Shown here piece by piece: positions 27,823-39,800 of a stretch of DNA of 64,000 nucleotides. Origin of the DNA: Rhyacichthys aspro (Eukaryota > Chordata > Actinopteri > Gobiiformes > Rhyacichthyidae). Location of the stretch: NCBI GenBank assembly GCA_036850595.1, contig CM072153.1:16014169-16078168 (forward strand), written 5' to 3'. The position numbers and the translations under genes are program-made. Positions within the stretch are counted from its first letter, which is position 1. Each line of letters opens with the position of its first letter. The notes under the pieces are model-generated. The model did no database searches and was not told where the DNA came from. It was given only the letters and a program-made list of their open reading frames with translations.

Positions 27823-30800
27823 CGCACACAAACAACTTCATGTTAAGTTTGGTCTTTGGTTTTCCATTTATTTTTTACATTACATGTTCATTTTGTAAAA
27901 CATTTTCAGTGTCTATTTGTATTTTCACTGCAGTTATTTTATGTCTAATTCTATAAATTCATGTTGAACACTATTTTGAGACATAGTTCACAGCTAAAGA
28001 ATGTTGAATGAAAATTTGGTGGTGAAAAATGTTTTTTGTGCTAATTTAAGAGCAGTTAAAACAGACCGGTCAATTTTGACCGGGAACACTAAAGTAAGGG
28101 GCGGGAGGTGAACACGACAGGAGGGTTAAAGGAAGCACATCTGAGCTTTCACACAAAAAGGCAGACAATGAAAGCGACAATCTACATGTTATTTAACAAC
28201 ATGTATGAGTTAAAACAATAGCCAGGAGAGGGCTTTTAGTCTGAGCTGTGTGATCGGCCCACTGCAACACCGATCTGTGTCCTGTGTTCACACTCCAGTG
28301 GCTCCTCGCCGTGTCTCTCATTACCATCTCTGTTGTCAGTGTCCACCACACACAGAGAAACACACAATCCTAGGTCAACATCAAACTGTTAATTTGACTT
28401 TCTTTAGTGGGGAAATTGCAATTAGGGGTGTAAGCGTGTTGGTGTTTTTCTCTCTTCACAGATTGAAACAAAAGGTCATTCATCTTGTAAAAATACATGT
28501 CATCTTCTCCTCTCTCATTAGTTCAGAGGATTGAGGAAAATGAGGCCAAAGAGGAGCACTGTGAGAGAAATTAATAAATATCGGGGGAAGGGAAACAGCA
28601 TGGTAAGCTTTTGGTCAGAGGAAAGAGAGTTGGGGGTTAGATGGTCTTGTCTTTCAAAGTCTACAATCTGCTTTCAAATAGAGCAGCACTTGAGCAAAGA
28701 TCCAGTCCACAAACGTTCACACTGACACTCCCAGCCATATAGGGCTTTAACATGTATGCACATGGACAGGTTGTCACTCAAAGAGCTCCCAAAAGGCTCT
28801 GGAGTGGGTAATTACCAAGCATGTCTTCCATGTTAGATTACATGTTGCTGTCGGTCATAAGTATCCCCCAGGAAGCAGCTTGACAGCTCCATGTTAACCA
28901 TACACACAGCAGGGAACACTGACATCTAATTTATCCCACAGCAATAAGTGTGTAATGTGCTTAAATGTAACCATAGTTCCCCTAAAGGCAGATATTTTTT
29001 CACCTCTGTGACATGAGGTCTGGGAGCACATGTTCTTCTGTGCCCTTCTTAGAGCTGAACAACATTTAGCTCTCCTCAAATCTGCTCTAGGTTCGTTATT
29101 TCTTCCAGCTCATATAATCAAGATTAATATGTGGAGCGCTACTGGTGCAGTTCCAGCACTGATTTGGTGGATTTGGACATGGCCATTGAAATTATACACA
29201 TTTATTGGTAGATTTATCTTCCACGTTGAAGACCAGCTGTTGTCATGGGAATGCAGTCTGGCAATTACAGTGCTAAGTGATACGAGAATGTAAATATACA
29301 GTTTGCTTGTCTCTGCAAGTCTTGGAAAAATGTTTAACATGCAAGATAACACTTCAAGCTTTCACTTCAAGATTTTACACTTGAACATGTAAAGTATATT
29401 CGGTTTTGTTTTAACCCCTGTTGTTTTGTAGCTATTCAGCTCTGAAGACTTTGTAGAATTAAAGAATTACATTAGATCCCTCCCCCTTCACTCTACTAAA
29501 TTAATTAATTTAAAAAGGCTCTCGTAAAACATGCAAATTTAATGATGCTCCACAGAGGAGGGACTTGGGAATTGCTTGGCAAATTACCTGCTTGTTAACA
29601 TCAGGTCATAGGGAGTTCTAAATCTGAATACAGCCAGCAGATGAACTGTTAGTAATGTACAAGAAGGAGAAAAGCAATTGACCCTGACTACAATCAGGAG
29701 CTAATAGGAAAGGTACTAGAAAAACAAGAAAAACATGTGAGAAAACCAAACTACTCTGGAAACCTTTACCTTCAATCTTTAGTGTGGTCAGACTAGGACA
29801 AGAGAGACAAAGAGAAAACCTGGAGTATTTACCTAACAAAATGAATTCAACAAGTTACGTGTTATTTGTCTCGTCCGAATAGGGCATATTTGCAGGACCA
29901 GACAGGGCAATTGAGGACCAATCATCGCAGGTAAAATACATCTAGAGCAGCCCCCTCTCCCTTGAGCATGCTTCATTTTGTTGAATTTAAAATGAGGTGC
30001 TTCTCCTTTTCCATCTCCATGCTCTATTTCATCGAGAATGGATAAGAAGGTCCCAGTCCCAGCAGGTGGGGCTTGACCTCCTACGAAGAAGTGATGTCGG
30101 TGCCGTGCTCTTCTGATGATTTCAGCACAGTATTGATCACAGAACACATATGTAATATACATATGTCTGGATGTGTGTGCGTATAGAAATTCTAGGGTCA
30201 CGAACATCCTCTGGGAAATAAGATTGGATCGAAAATGGTTGCAAAAGGCAGACAGCAACAGGAGACAGGATTCATTGGTCATGGCTAAGATATACTATTA
30301 AATTTGACAAAAACCTATTTTAAAACAGTGAAAGGTCAATAGCTTCACAAGAGATAAGATCAGCTGTCTTTCATGTGACTTCATGATATATGAAAATAGA
30401 AATTATATGGGCAGACTATGTCAGATTTGCAGCTCTGGCCTCTTAGTAGGAAAAAGTTGCTCAAATTTATGTTCCCTGTCATCTTTTACCTCTCTGCTCC
30501 ATATTTCTGTATCCATCGTACCAAAATGCCATTACCTTGAACCAATCGTTCTCAGGACCTGTGTGTAGGGTATATCTGTCACACAGCCACAGGCCAGTGT
30601 GGTGCTTTAATGATGAGGGGAGCTCATTAACTACTGAACCTATGTTAAAATATATACAAGAGATTGACACAAATAAAAGGAAATCAATGGCAATGACTAA
30701 CACCAGGAGAAATGAGCTGTTTGGTGAAATAGGTCATATGTCTGATTGATGTATCCTCTATAACCTTTGACCTTTGTTTAATATTAGAAGTTGTCAATCA

Positions 30801-33800
30801 AATCAGGAAGCATGTTAATGTATTTAGGGTGAATATTATAGCATTACAATAATGCAGACAGTTTACACCCACATGTTGAACAGATGGTATGCAAAACCCT
30901 CTAGCACAAGTCACACCATAATTACTACTTTTGCACAATAAATTTAAATTTTATTCTTAATCTCTAAATGGCTTTTATCCAAGCGAAGCTGAGAAGAAAG
31001 AACAGGACATAACCGAGATAACTGAGATGCAATAGTATACATTAGAAAAAGCTGCGTCATGTACTCAACCCAAAAACTAAAATGATCATCACTACTTTGA
31101 AAGACCATGCTTGTGGTTTAACCACTTTATTTCAAATAAAAGTGATCATTATTCGTCGTGATGTGAATCATTTTTGCAAGTTCACAACAGAATTGCAGTT
31201 CTTTATCATTCAAGGCTTATATACACTGTAAATTGCTGTTTTGGTTGAGATCTTAACAATATCCCACACATCCATTACACAGAGGATGAAATGACATTGA
31301 GATGTGTGCTGATGTACAGATATCTCACCAAATCACTTTGGGATGGATGCAGTAATTAAAGCAATCTCCAATCCGGCAGCTGTTGGAGGCTCATGGGAAA
31401 ACAGTACCACACACACACACACACACACACACACCGACTGAGTGAAACCCAAGCACACGCACACATGTAAGGCGTCACATACACACATACAACAGAGAGA
31501 ATTACACAGACAAAGGTAACACACACGGTGCACTGATTGTCTGAGGACAAACATGAAGCAAAATGAATAGAAAGAGAGGACACACAGATACAGCTACATT
31601 TGTCTGAGAAGGAAGCTATTAACAAGCTTTCACTGTGTGACTGTCTACTGGCTTACATTGAACAAATATGAATTGAAAGTGATACACATTTTTATACACT
31701 CTAAAAAGAAACACATTATTTTAAACTTCTGATGAGCCCAAAACCAGCTCCATCTAATTGACTAACTATTCAGTTGGGCCAAAAAATCAGAACAAAAAGT
31801 ATTAATGAATCTTTTATTTCTTGTGCCCCCTGTGCCTGGGTTTTCTCCTTGTGTCCTCCAAGGCCTTCACTTCTCTCTTGGTGGCAATTTATAGCCCCCT
31901 TGAAAATGAGTTCTTTGGGATGCCCATGTCGTGGCACTCTATCACACTGCTGGTGATCTGTTACCAGAAACACTCCCACAATATTGCCCATAAAACTGTT
32001 CGCTGGCCCCATATTAATGTAGAGGCAGAACAGTGCTAGCTCTGTGAAGGACACAGGATGGGCTGTCTGTCGATGTGCTGTAATTTAAACACTCATGGAC
32101 ACTGCTCCAGGTGTAGACTGAGAGAATGGCCCCCAACATCATTGAACAAGTTGTACTGAAGGAAAGGGCGTCGTGTTAGAAAAGAAAAATCATCTACTCC
32201 ACTTTTACCAAATAAGAGTCAATACTGAACATTTTGAAAGCGCAGACAGTTTGGTCTGGTTTTGGTCACAAGGGTCCCACCTGTCACAAGTTGTTCTGTT
32301 GAAGACAAAGCTATAAACTAGAACAGGCCCTAAGTGTAATTTATTTGAGTTAGACTGTGAGTCTGTGGATGCCAGATGCAGTGTAACTGTGTGACTTTGA
32401 TAAGGTCAGCCGCAGGGGCCCCTATTGTCACACTGTTGTGGCCCCCTGCCAGCCTCGCTGTAATCACCACTGGCAAACGACTGCTCCCTCGTTTACACTG
32501 ACAACACAAACTGCACACAATCATGTACAAAAAACCCACAATCCTTATAAGACACACGCTCCACTTTAAATGTGTTTTCTGGCAAACAAAAAGCCAGTAA
32601 ATCTGTTTGGCGCTTTGGATTGTGTCTAAATGGCATTTCCACTTTAACAAATTCCCCAGCTGAATCCTTTTCTGTCTGTCTATAAAAGTCTGTCTGATCG
32701 TTTTTTGCGCTCCTCAAGGAATCTGATGAAGGATCCTTGTAAAAAGCTGCCAAAATGTGTCATTTTGTTGTGTCTCTGTGTATTTTTGTTTTTAAATCAA
32801 TGACAAACTGTGCATTGCCTTTATGATTCCCATCATGAATCTGGACTATTCCTCTATGAAGGTTTTTAAATCTCAGAAGGTAAGCGCTGTGGTGACTTTG
32901 CATACAGCAGAGTTATTTAATCAGTTCAATGTCTCAGCACAGCTGCTAATTGCATTTTGACAAATTATCAGCATAAGGCTGTAAATCACCAGCCAGATTA
33001 TCTAAAAGAAAGGGTAGATAGAGGGTGTTAAAAAAAATAGCGAAAAGTGGTCCTGAAAAAGCTTAGAAAAACACACACATGTTTAAAGCTATATGAGCTT
33101 CTGAGAGTTGATTTACTTAAAGCTAACACAGAGGAGTGCCGTGTGCACAAACCAGACAAAACTGTGACCTAGACTTTGTGTCACAGTCTGTGTCGACGCC
33201 CGACCCGGGGGAATGGGTGGATCTGGTCTACAACTTACATATTTTCCAAAGAAAAAGTGGCGACTCCCATTTCTCCCATTGATTGAAAAGCTACAGTTGT
33301 TTCTCTTTCTCTGTAATACACACACCTGTAACTGCACTGTTTCAAATGCTGTAGACCCAAAAGCTTCACCTGTGTCCGAATGTTTAATCTCTTAACTACA
33401 CAGAAATGCTTTTTCTGAAAACTGCCTTAAAGAAAATCCTCTCTGACTATAAACAAAGTAAGACAGCTTATAAATGGGCCACTTTTTGGCCACAGAACAT
33501 TTAGATTAATGTATTTAACTTTCAAAACCTTGTTTGGATCTCCAGACAACTTTGTAAAATCCTTGTCAAAATAGGCCAAACTTGACTTACAGAAGTACAA
33601 AGTACAAAAAGGAAATACTTACAGGAAATTGACACAGCCAGTGCCTGGTGGTGGAGCGATCCATACAAAGCTAAAACTGGTTGAAGGTTGGTGGCTAACA
33701 TGGGACGCCACCACACTGCAAACAAACTGGGTTCCACCAAACTGACGCTCTGGCATTACACCTGCAGCAGACACAAGAAAAAAAAAACACATGAGAAATG

Positions 33801-36800
33801 TATCAATGCAACATAGTAAAGTGCAGTCTTACAAGTAAGAAAGGGTAAATGAATCAGTTTCTGAGGCAGAATCTTTAGCGTCAGCTCATACCCGTCTAAT
33901 CTCACCCACTGTTGACCTATCTATCATTTGTTTGATCTACTGTCATCTTACTGTTAATTTTACCGTCCACAGTTATCTCAGCTTTACCCACCACCAGGCA
34001 CTTCTTATTTATCCTCTCTACTTCCCTCCTTTGCTATTTGTTTATTTCAGCCTTCCTGCGGTTGGCACCACACAAGGTTGCTCTTATTAATGAGGGTCTG
34101 TGTCCGGCTATGATTGCACCGATGTAATGACATCATGTCACACAATCTTTTCTTTATAACACCGAGGGCAAGGGCAGGACGTTGCCGGATGCATCAGTCA
34201 CTGCAGACATTTGGAACAGTTTAATAATTTACTCTAACTAAATGGCTTTGTAGCAGTGAGGCAGTAAACTGTGCAGTAAATATTGTAAATGGAATATACT
34301 TTTGTCTCCTACAAATACTGAATAATCAGGACACTACATGAAAAACCGAGGCGCAAACTTATGCAATAAAATGACTTATTTTCTGTCTTTATTTTATGTT
34401 TCATCTTAAGTTCAAACTTTCATCAAGTCTTAGTAATTTACAGCGTTTCATACAACAGCAACATATTGTGCCATTATGTGCGAGTGCCCCCTGTGTGCAG
34501 GCCTAATGTGTCAGATTTACGGGTTGTCAAGCAAAGCAGCCTTTTACCATGCTAAGGAGCTGCTGGCGTGTAATAACAGACTGGGACATAATCACCCTCT
34601 AATAGTACTGCTGTTTGCCAATCACCTTTGCTACAACCTCTGCACAGCAGCCGGGATTTATTGCTACCAAACATACACACTCACACAGAGAAGTGGACAT
34701 AAAACACATTACTGTCTGGGCTTATAGCAGTGTTGTTTCCTAAGTATCCTCAGAGCATTCTGTCAACCACCAACAGCAGTAGAAACTGTTTCTGTGCAGC
34801 ATTTAGCATGCATTGAAAAACATAGATACACACCATTTAGCCTTACTGACATCTGAACAGTGTCATTTCTAAAACGAAGCAGTGCTGCAAAACTGTTGAG
34901 GCTCAAAACAAGAGATGATACAGTGCAGTGTGCAGTCTGTCTGCCACATTGCCTTGGTGCAATTTGAGAATCCCTGCAGATGTTCATAATGCTACGCTTG
35001 CAATGTTTGTGTGCTCTCATAGCAATGGAAACACTATCTGGAAAGCAGCTAAGAGACACTAAAAATGGGGACGAGGGAGAAGCATAGCAAAGGGCAATGT
35101 ACTCTGAAAAAAATCTATAACATTAATAATCACTCCATCAAATCTTTTAAATGAGTGAAGCTTCAACACAGGGTTAAAAATCCCTTATAGGAAATGCAAA
35201 ATTAAAAAGGAAAACATTTACAATGGTTAAAACAAATCTTGTGACAAAAAAATCAATAATGGGAAGAAAATCAGGAGGAAATACAAGAAAAATGCATGAA
35301 GGAAAAATATGGAGTGAAAATGAAAAAGAGAGGAACACAGTCTGTCTAAAGAAAAGCAGTTTGGGCAGGGTGAAGATGAAAAGGCAGACTGATGCACTCC
35401 AGGACACAGCAGCACTGGGACTCAACACCGCTCACAGAATTTCTATTCCCACTTGAAAAATACACTCGGGCGTAAAAATGCAAATAACGAAACTAGTTCC
35501 TTTCATGTCCGGGCATGGAGAGCAAGAGTAAGAAACACTATTATTCAATGAGATCCAAATCCCAAATGTTCCAGTGAAGCAACAAGCTGAAGTGAACCTA
35601 CAGAACAAAAAAAACTCTGACATCCCTGGTTGTGTCCAAAGAAATGGATGAGGAGCGCACGAGAAGAAGGCCTGTTTCATCATTTCAACAAGAGCTCTTC
35701 TCTGTCCTGACACACTGAGGTCACACCACACATTAAAAGTGTATGAGCCTTTTACTGCTCACCTCAATGTTGAACTTTAAAACATAAATATTAGTTCAAG
35801 TAAATTATTCATTCATAGTATCTTGTGGTTTTCTATATTATTTGGCCTAAAAATTAAATATAAACTGCAAAAATGTTATTAAAAATGTTTGTCTCTATTG
35901 ACCACAGTGTTTTACGGAGTGGAGGGGATCTTTGACGAGTGTTGTAACTGCTATACATCTGAAGTGTTTTGTTTTTTTTCATGCATTTGAGGTGATTAAT
36001 GGAAAGGAAAGATGACCTGCTAACTCCTATGTCCTATGTATGCTAGAGCATACACACCGGAAACGGTTGTTGAGATCTTGGGGTGAATGAAACTGATTGC
36101 CCCTAAAACAAATGCGGCAACATCATACAAACTGGAAACTGGAAGGTTGAGTGCCTAATATTCATGTTCAATCTGCCCATGTCTGTAACAAAGGCCCAAC
36201 ACATGTTCCCCTCCGTCTGGTGTTGGATATGAACACACTACAGTTCACATGTGGCTATGTTCAGCTGAACATCTCTCTTTCTGGATGCACCATTTTTATC
36301 CATCTTTATATGTCACTTTGCAAAGTTAATGAGCTTTTCACAGCCAAGCTCAAAACAAGTCAAATACATGGAGTGCGAATTCTCCCTGATGGAGCAGATG
36401 GGCAATTGGTGGCTCAGCCTGGCAACGACTTCACACTGTAGGACCAGCAGGAGCCAGTCTAACTGGCTTTAGAGTCGATAACTAAGCTTTGTGGCAGAAT
36501 TGCGAGAATTTGAGAAGCACTATTTGAACTGATGAGCACTTTACTAAAATCATTAACCACTTTGACACACCATTTGACATCTGGTTGGGTTGAAAAAGAT
36601 ACTTAATTTGCACTTAGCTCACAACTGTCCTTCAAAAGACTCCAGCATTTAGGGGTCAGTTTATATGTTTAAATGTTATGTATATGACTAAACAGGCCCA
36701 TTAAAGGCTCCTATCTGAAGCACATTAAAGCTTGTCTAAATGGAGCAGAAATATGTGTTGTCAAAAGCCTGCGAATGTATGGGAATGTGTCAAAAGCCGA

Positions 36801-39800
36801 AATAATGCTCCTGTCAACATGTTCCAAGAAGAGGCCACACAATGGTGACATAAATGATATATCACAACGGTAGTGACAGGCTGAGTAGGGACCTCTAGTG
36901 CTTTGTGCTGCTCAATGAGCCCACGCTATGTGATTGTGTGCTCAGCTGGTCCGCCAGAACCACTGTAGGGAGTCGCATGCATGACAGCCCGACTCTGATA
37001 TGCCATTGGCTCAAGCGGGCATCCATCTTAGCGCCTGTCAATCAGATTGCCATGGAGACAGGTTGGCAGCGTTGTGGTGATGGCAGGGCTCCAGGCCAGT
37101 GCTGCCAGCAGGAAGCTGTGTGTTAATATGGGTGATAAAAAATGCCACTGATTGGAAGAAAGGGGGTAGGAGGCGCTGTGGGAAAATGCAAGAGTGATAT
37201 TGTTGCTGCATGAATCGAAGTTTAGTTTAGTTCAGGTCAGTAGAGGACACCTGATGGTCTGGTTGGTTGTAAAATATGAATAAAAGAAGTTTGTGTAATT
37301 ATTAAGTTATGCTGCATAAAACTTATTTAATTTGAGATATATTTGCGTTTATTTTGCACTGGCCCTGAGCACCTGACCCATTTCCCCCATATGCATACTA
37401 CATCCACAGAACAATTGCTCTTTCATTTAGGCCTCAATTGTACCTCACAGCATCCATCATCCATCATCCATAAACTCCTGAGGACAAGGCCCCACACGCA
37501 CATACACCCACACAAGTACACACTGAGCTGTGGTTATTGTAAGAGTTGCCAGCTTGGCTCCGGCTGGGAGTAAAAAAGTTACACCATGGCTATACACAAG
37601 AACTATATTTTAAGTGCCTCGCCTACTCATGTAATAATACAAATGGAATGCTTTTGTAAATTATCCCATATATGTTGCGCTCACCAGTTGCTATAAACAA
37701 ATTATAAATAGAGTAAAGGAACACTACTGTCAACTTTAAATATATTTAAATTAATCTTTTGAGTCAAACAAGTGATGTCTGTTAAGGACACACATTACAC
37801 AAGCAATATATCTATAAGAAAAGCTGACACAAAATTAAATCTATAGCACTGAAATGCATGTTCAAATTTCATATTATTTCTTCTTTAGGGCTTGGTACTT
37901 ACACAGGCATGTTTCTTGCATTTAAGAATACTGTTTTATCGACTAATAGCATTTTATAATTAGAATGATCTGTGAGAAAAGAGACTTTAAGACTTCATCT
38001 AGGCTTAATTAAGAACTATTTTAATAGATGAGTCAGCACATACTGGAAGCATTGGCCAATCACATACGTGCATATTGTGAGGTTTCGAGTTAGGGACGCT
38101 CCTATTAGTGGCTGCTGAGTGTATAATATACAGGTGGATACGTCTGATTACGGCAAAACAGTGCAAAGAGGGGAGAGGAAAAAATGTTCTGATTACTGTT
38201 GCAGATTTTTCTTCTCTAAATTTACCCAATATAAGAGGGAATAATCTGGTTTAAGAGCTGTCCTTTGTAACAAGCCCTACTGGACATAAGAAGATGAAGT
38301 GTTAATGAAAAGCCTAATTGGAGTGACAGAGCGAGGCCTCTAGAGCACTGGTGGATGATGACAATTGTGAACCAACATCCAGCTCTGTGCCAGAAGCTCA
38401 GTGGCAAAGTCACTAAACACCCTTTTCCCCAATGTGTGCATCCTTGAGCATGCATTTTTCTTACCATGCGTCCATCTGTCCATCCACACATCTATCCATC
38501 CATCACTAAAGCCCATGAGCGACTGCGTTCTGTGCGTATGTGTCATTGTGGCGTGGCAAGCAAAGGGCGGCTTTACCAGCAGGCACCAGGGCTAATTTGA
38601 TTTTTAATTCAACATGACTCTTAGACTAATAGTTTGAGCTGGGGATTAATTAATCTGATTTGACTTGTGCTAATTTCTTGCACCCATGTCCTATTCCTCA
38701 CCCATTAAAGCAACAAACAAACAAACGGGTGTCTCGCAGGTCTTGTCCTGACACACATCTTGAGAATTACCTGGGGCGACAGGTGGGACACCAGTGGAAT
38801 ATTGTGTGTACTCTGCGTGTGTGTGGATGTGTGTAAATGTCAATGAAGAGAGATAAAGCTCAGAGTCTCAAACCGTAGAGCTGGGAGGCAGAGCACTAAA
38901 CACAACAGCAACAACTCTTGGATGGAGGGCGAACACAGAGAAGGTCATCACCTATTTTCACTGCTGAATATGGGTCACTTTGGACCAGGCTATACTGCTA
39001 AAAGATCATTTCAAAAATAAATACCATGGACAATGAATTTAAACTATTCTTCTCCAATGCTGTACAAGAGGCAGCTTTAGTCACATAATAATGCAAGGCC
39101 TTAAAACCACTGAGTTTATCCTACAGAGAAAGAACCTACACTGTACCTGATATATTATACTGTACTACACTTTAAGAGTATCCTACTTGATAAGCACTTT
39201 GTGACAATGGAAATTTCTGTGTGCACACTAAACCCACAGGTGCCCACACACATACAGGGTGCTGCTAAAGGTATGGAGCGCATGGGATTTTATATCACAA
39301 AACAACAAAGGAAAATGTTGAAGTGACCTTGGCTCTGCCTCAAAATGATGCAAACCCTCGAGTTTTCACAGAAATATGTCAAACTTAACTGACTGAGTCT
39401 ATCTTTGTTTCCTTTTATGGCTTGTTCTCATTGGCAGCCAACCAACCTCTCTGCATGGCAGAAAATAACAGAGCTTTGCTCAAGAGAGGCCACACATGTA
39501 AGGAGCAGCCTACGCCTGCTGCTCTCTCCTGCCGGATGAAAAATAAAATAAAACTGGACAATATCTGGTCACCTTGGAGCATTTTACCATACATCTGGAT
39601 GCAAAAAAATACAACAGCTGAAGAAAAATTCACTCAAATGTGCATATAAATACATATGTGCCACTTATTCAAAGACACAAATTCACTCAGGGATGGATGT
39701 AAACACAAACACAAGCAAACATGTACACCTAGTGAAGCTGCGGGAGTTCAACGAAAGGACTGTATTTTTCCAGCAGAGCTAGTGTACACCAAGTGAACCA

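Larger units (their letters stand above)
26480..28129 (+). mobile_element. Degenerate piggyBac-type DNA transposon, TTAA-flanked, in reln intron 3
   Basis: Bounded on both sides by TTAA (26480-26483 and 28126-28129), the target-site duplication typical of piggyBac elements. The terminal inverted repeats CCTTCCTGTCGTGTTC (left) and the reverse complement CCCTCCTGTCGTGTTC (right) match at 15 of 16 positions. A second, inner inverted pair lies near 26671-26692 and 28067-28088. Inside is a broken transposase on the + strand, opposite to reln, plus two long CA microsatellites. The element is about 1.64 kb including the TTAAs, shorter than an autonomous copy, and cannot be active on its own. Confidence 0.9.
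25489..33622 (-). other. reln intron 3 (8.1 kb), hosts a piggyBac remnant
   Basis: Contains the transposon at 26480-28129, CA microsatellites inside it and at 31407-31434, a POU octamer with an adjacent TAAT palindrome near 29498-29545, and a GC-richer island near 32395-32480. No host gene recognised. Confidence 0.85.
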
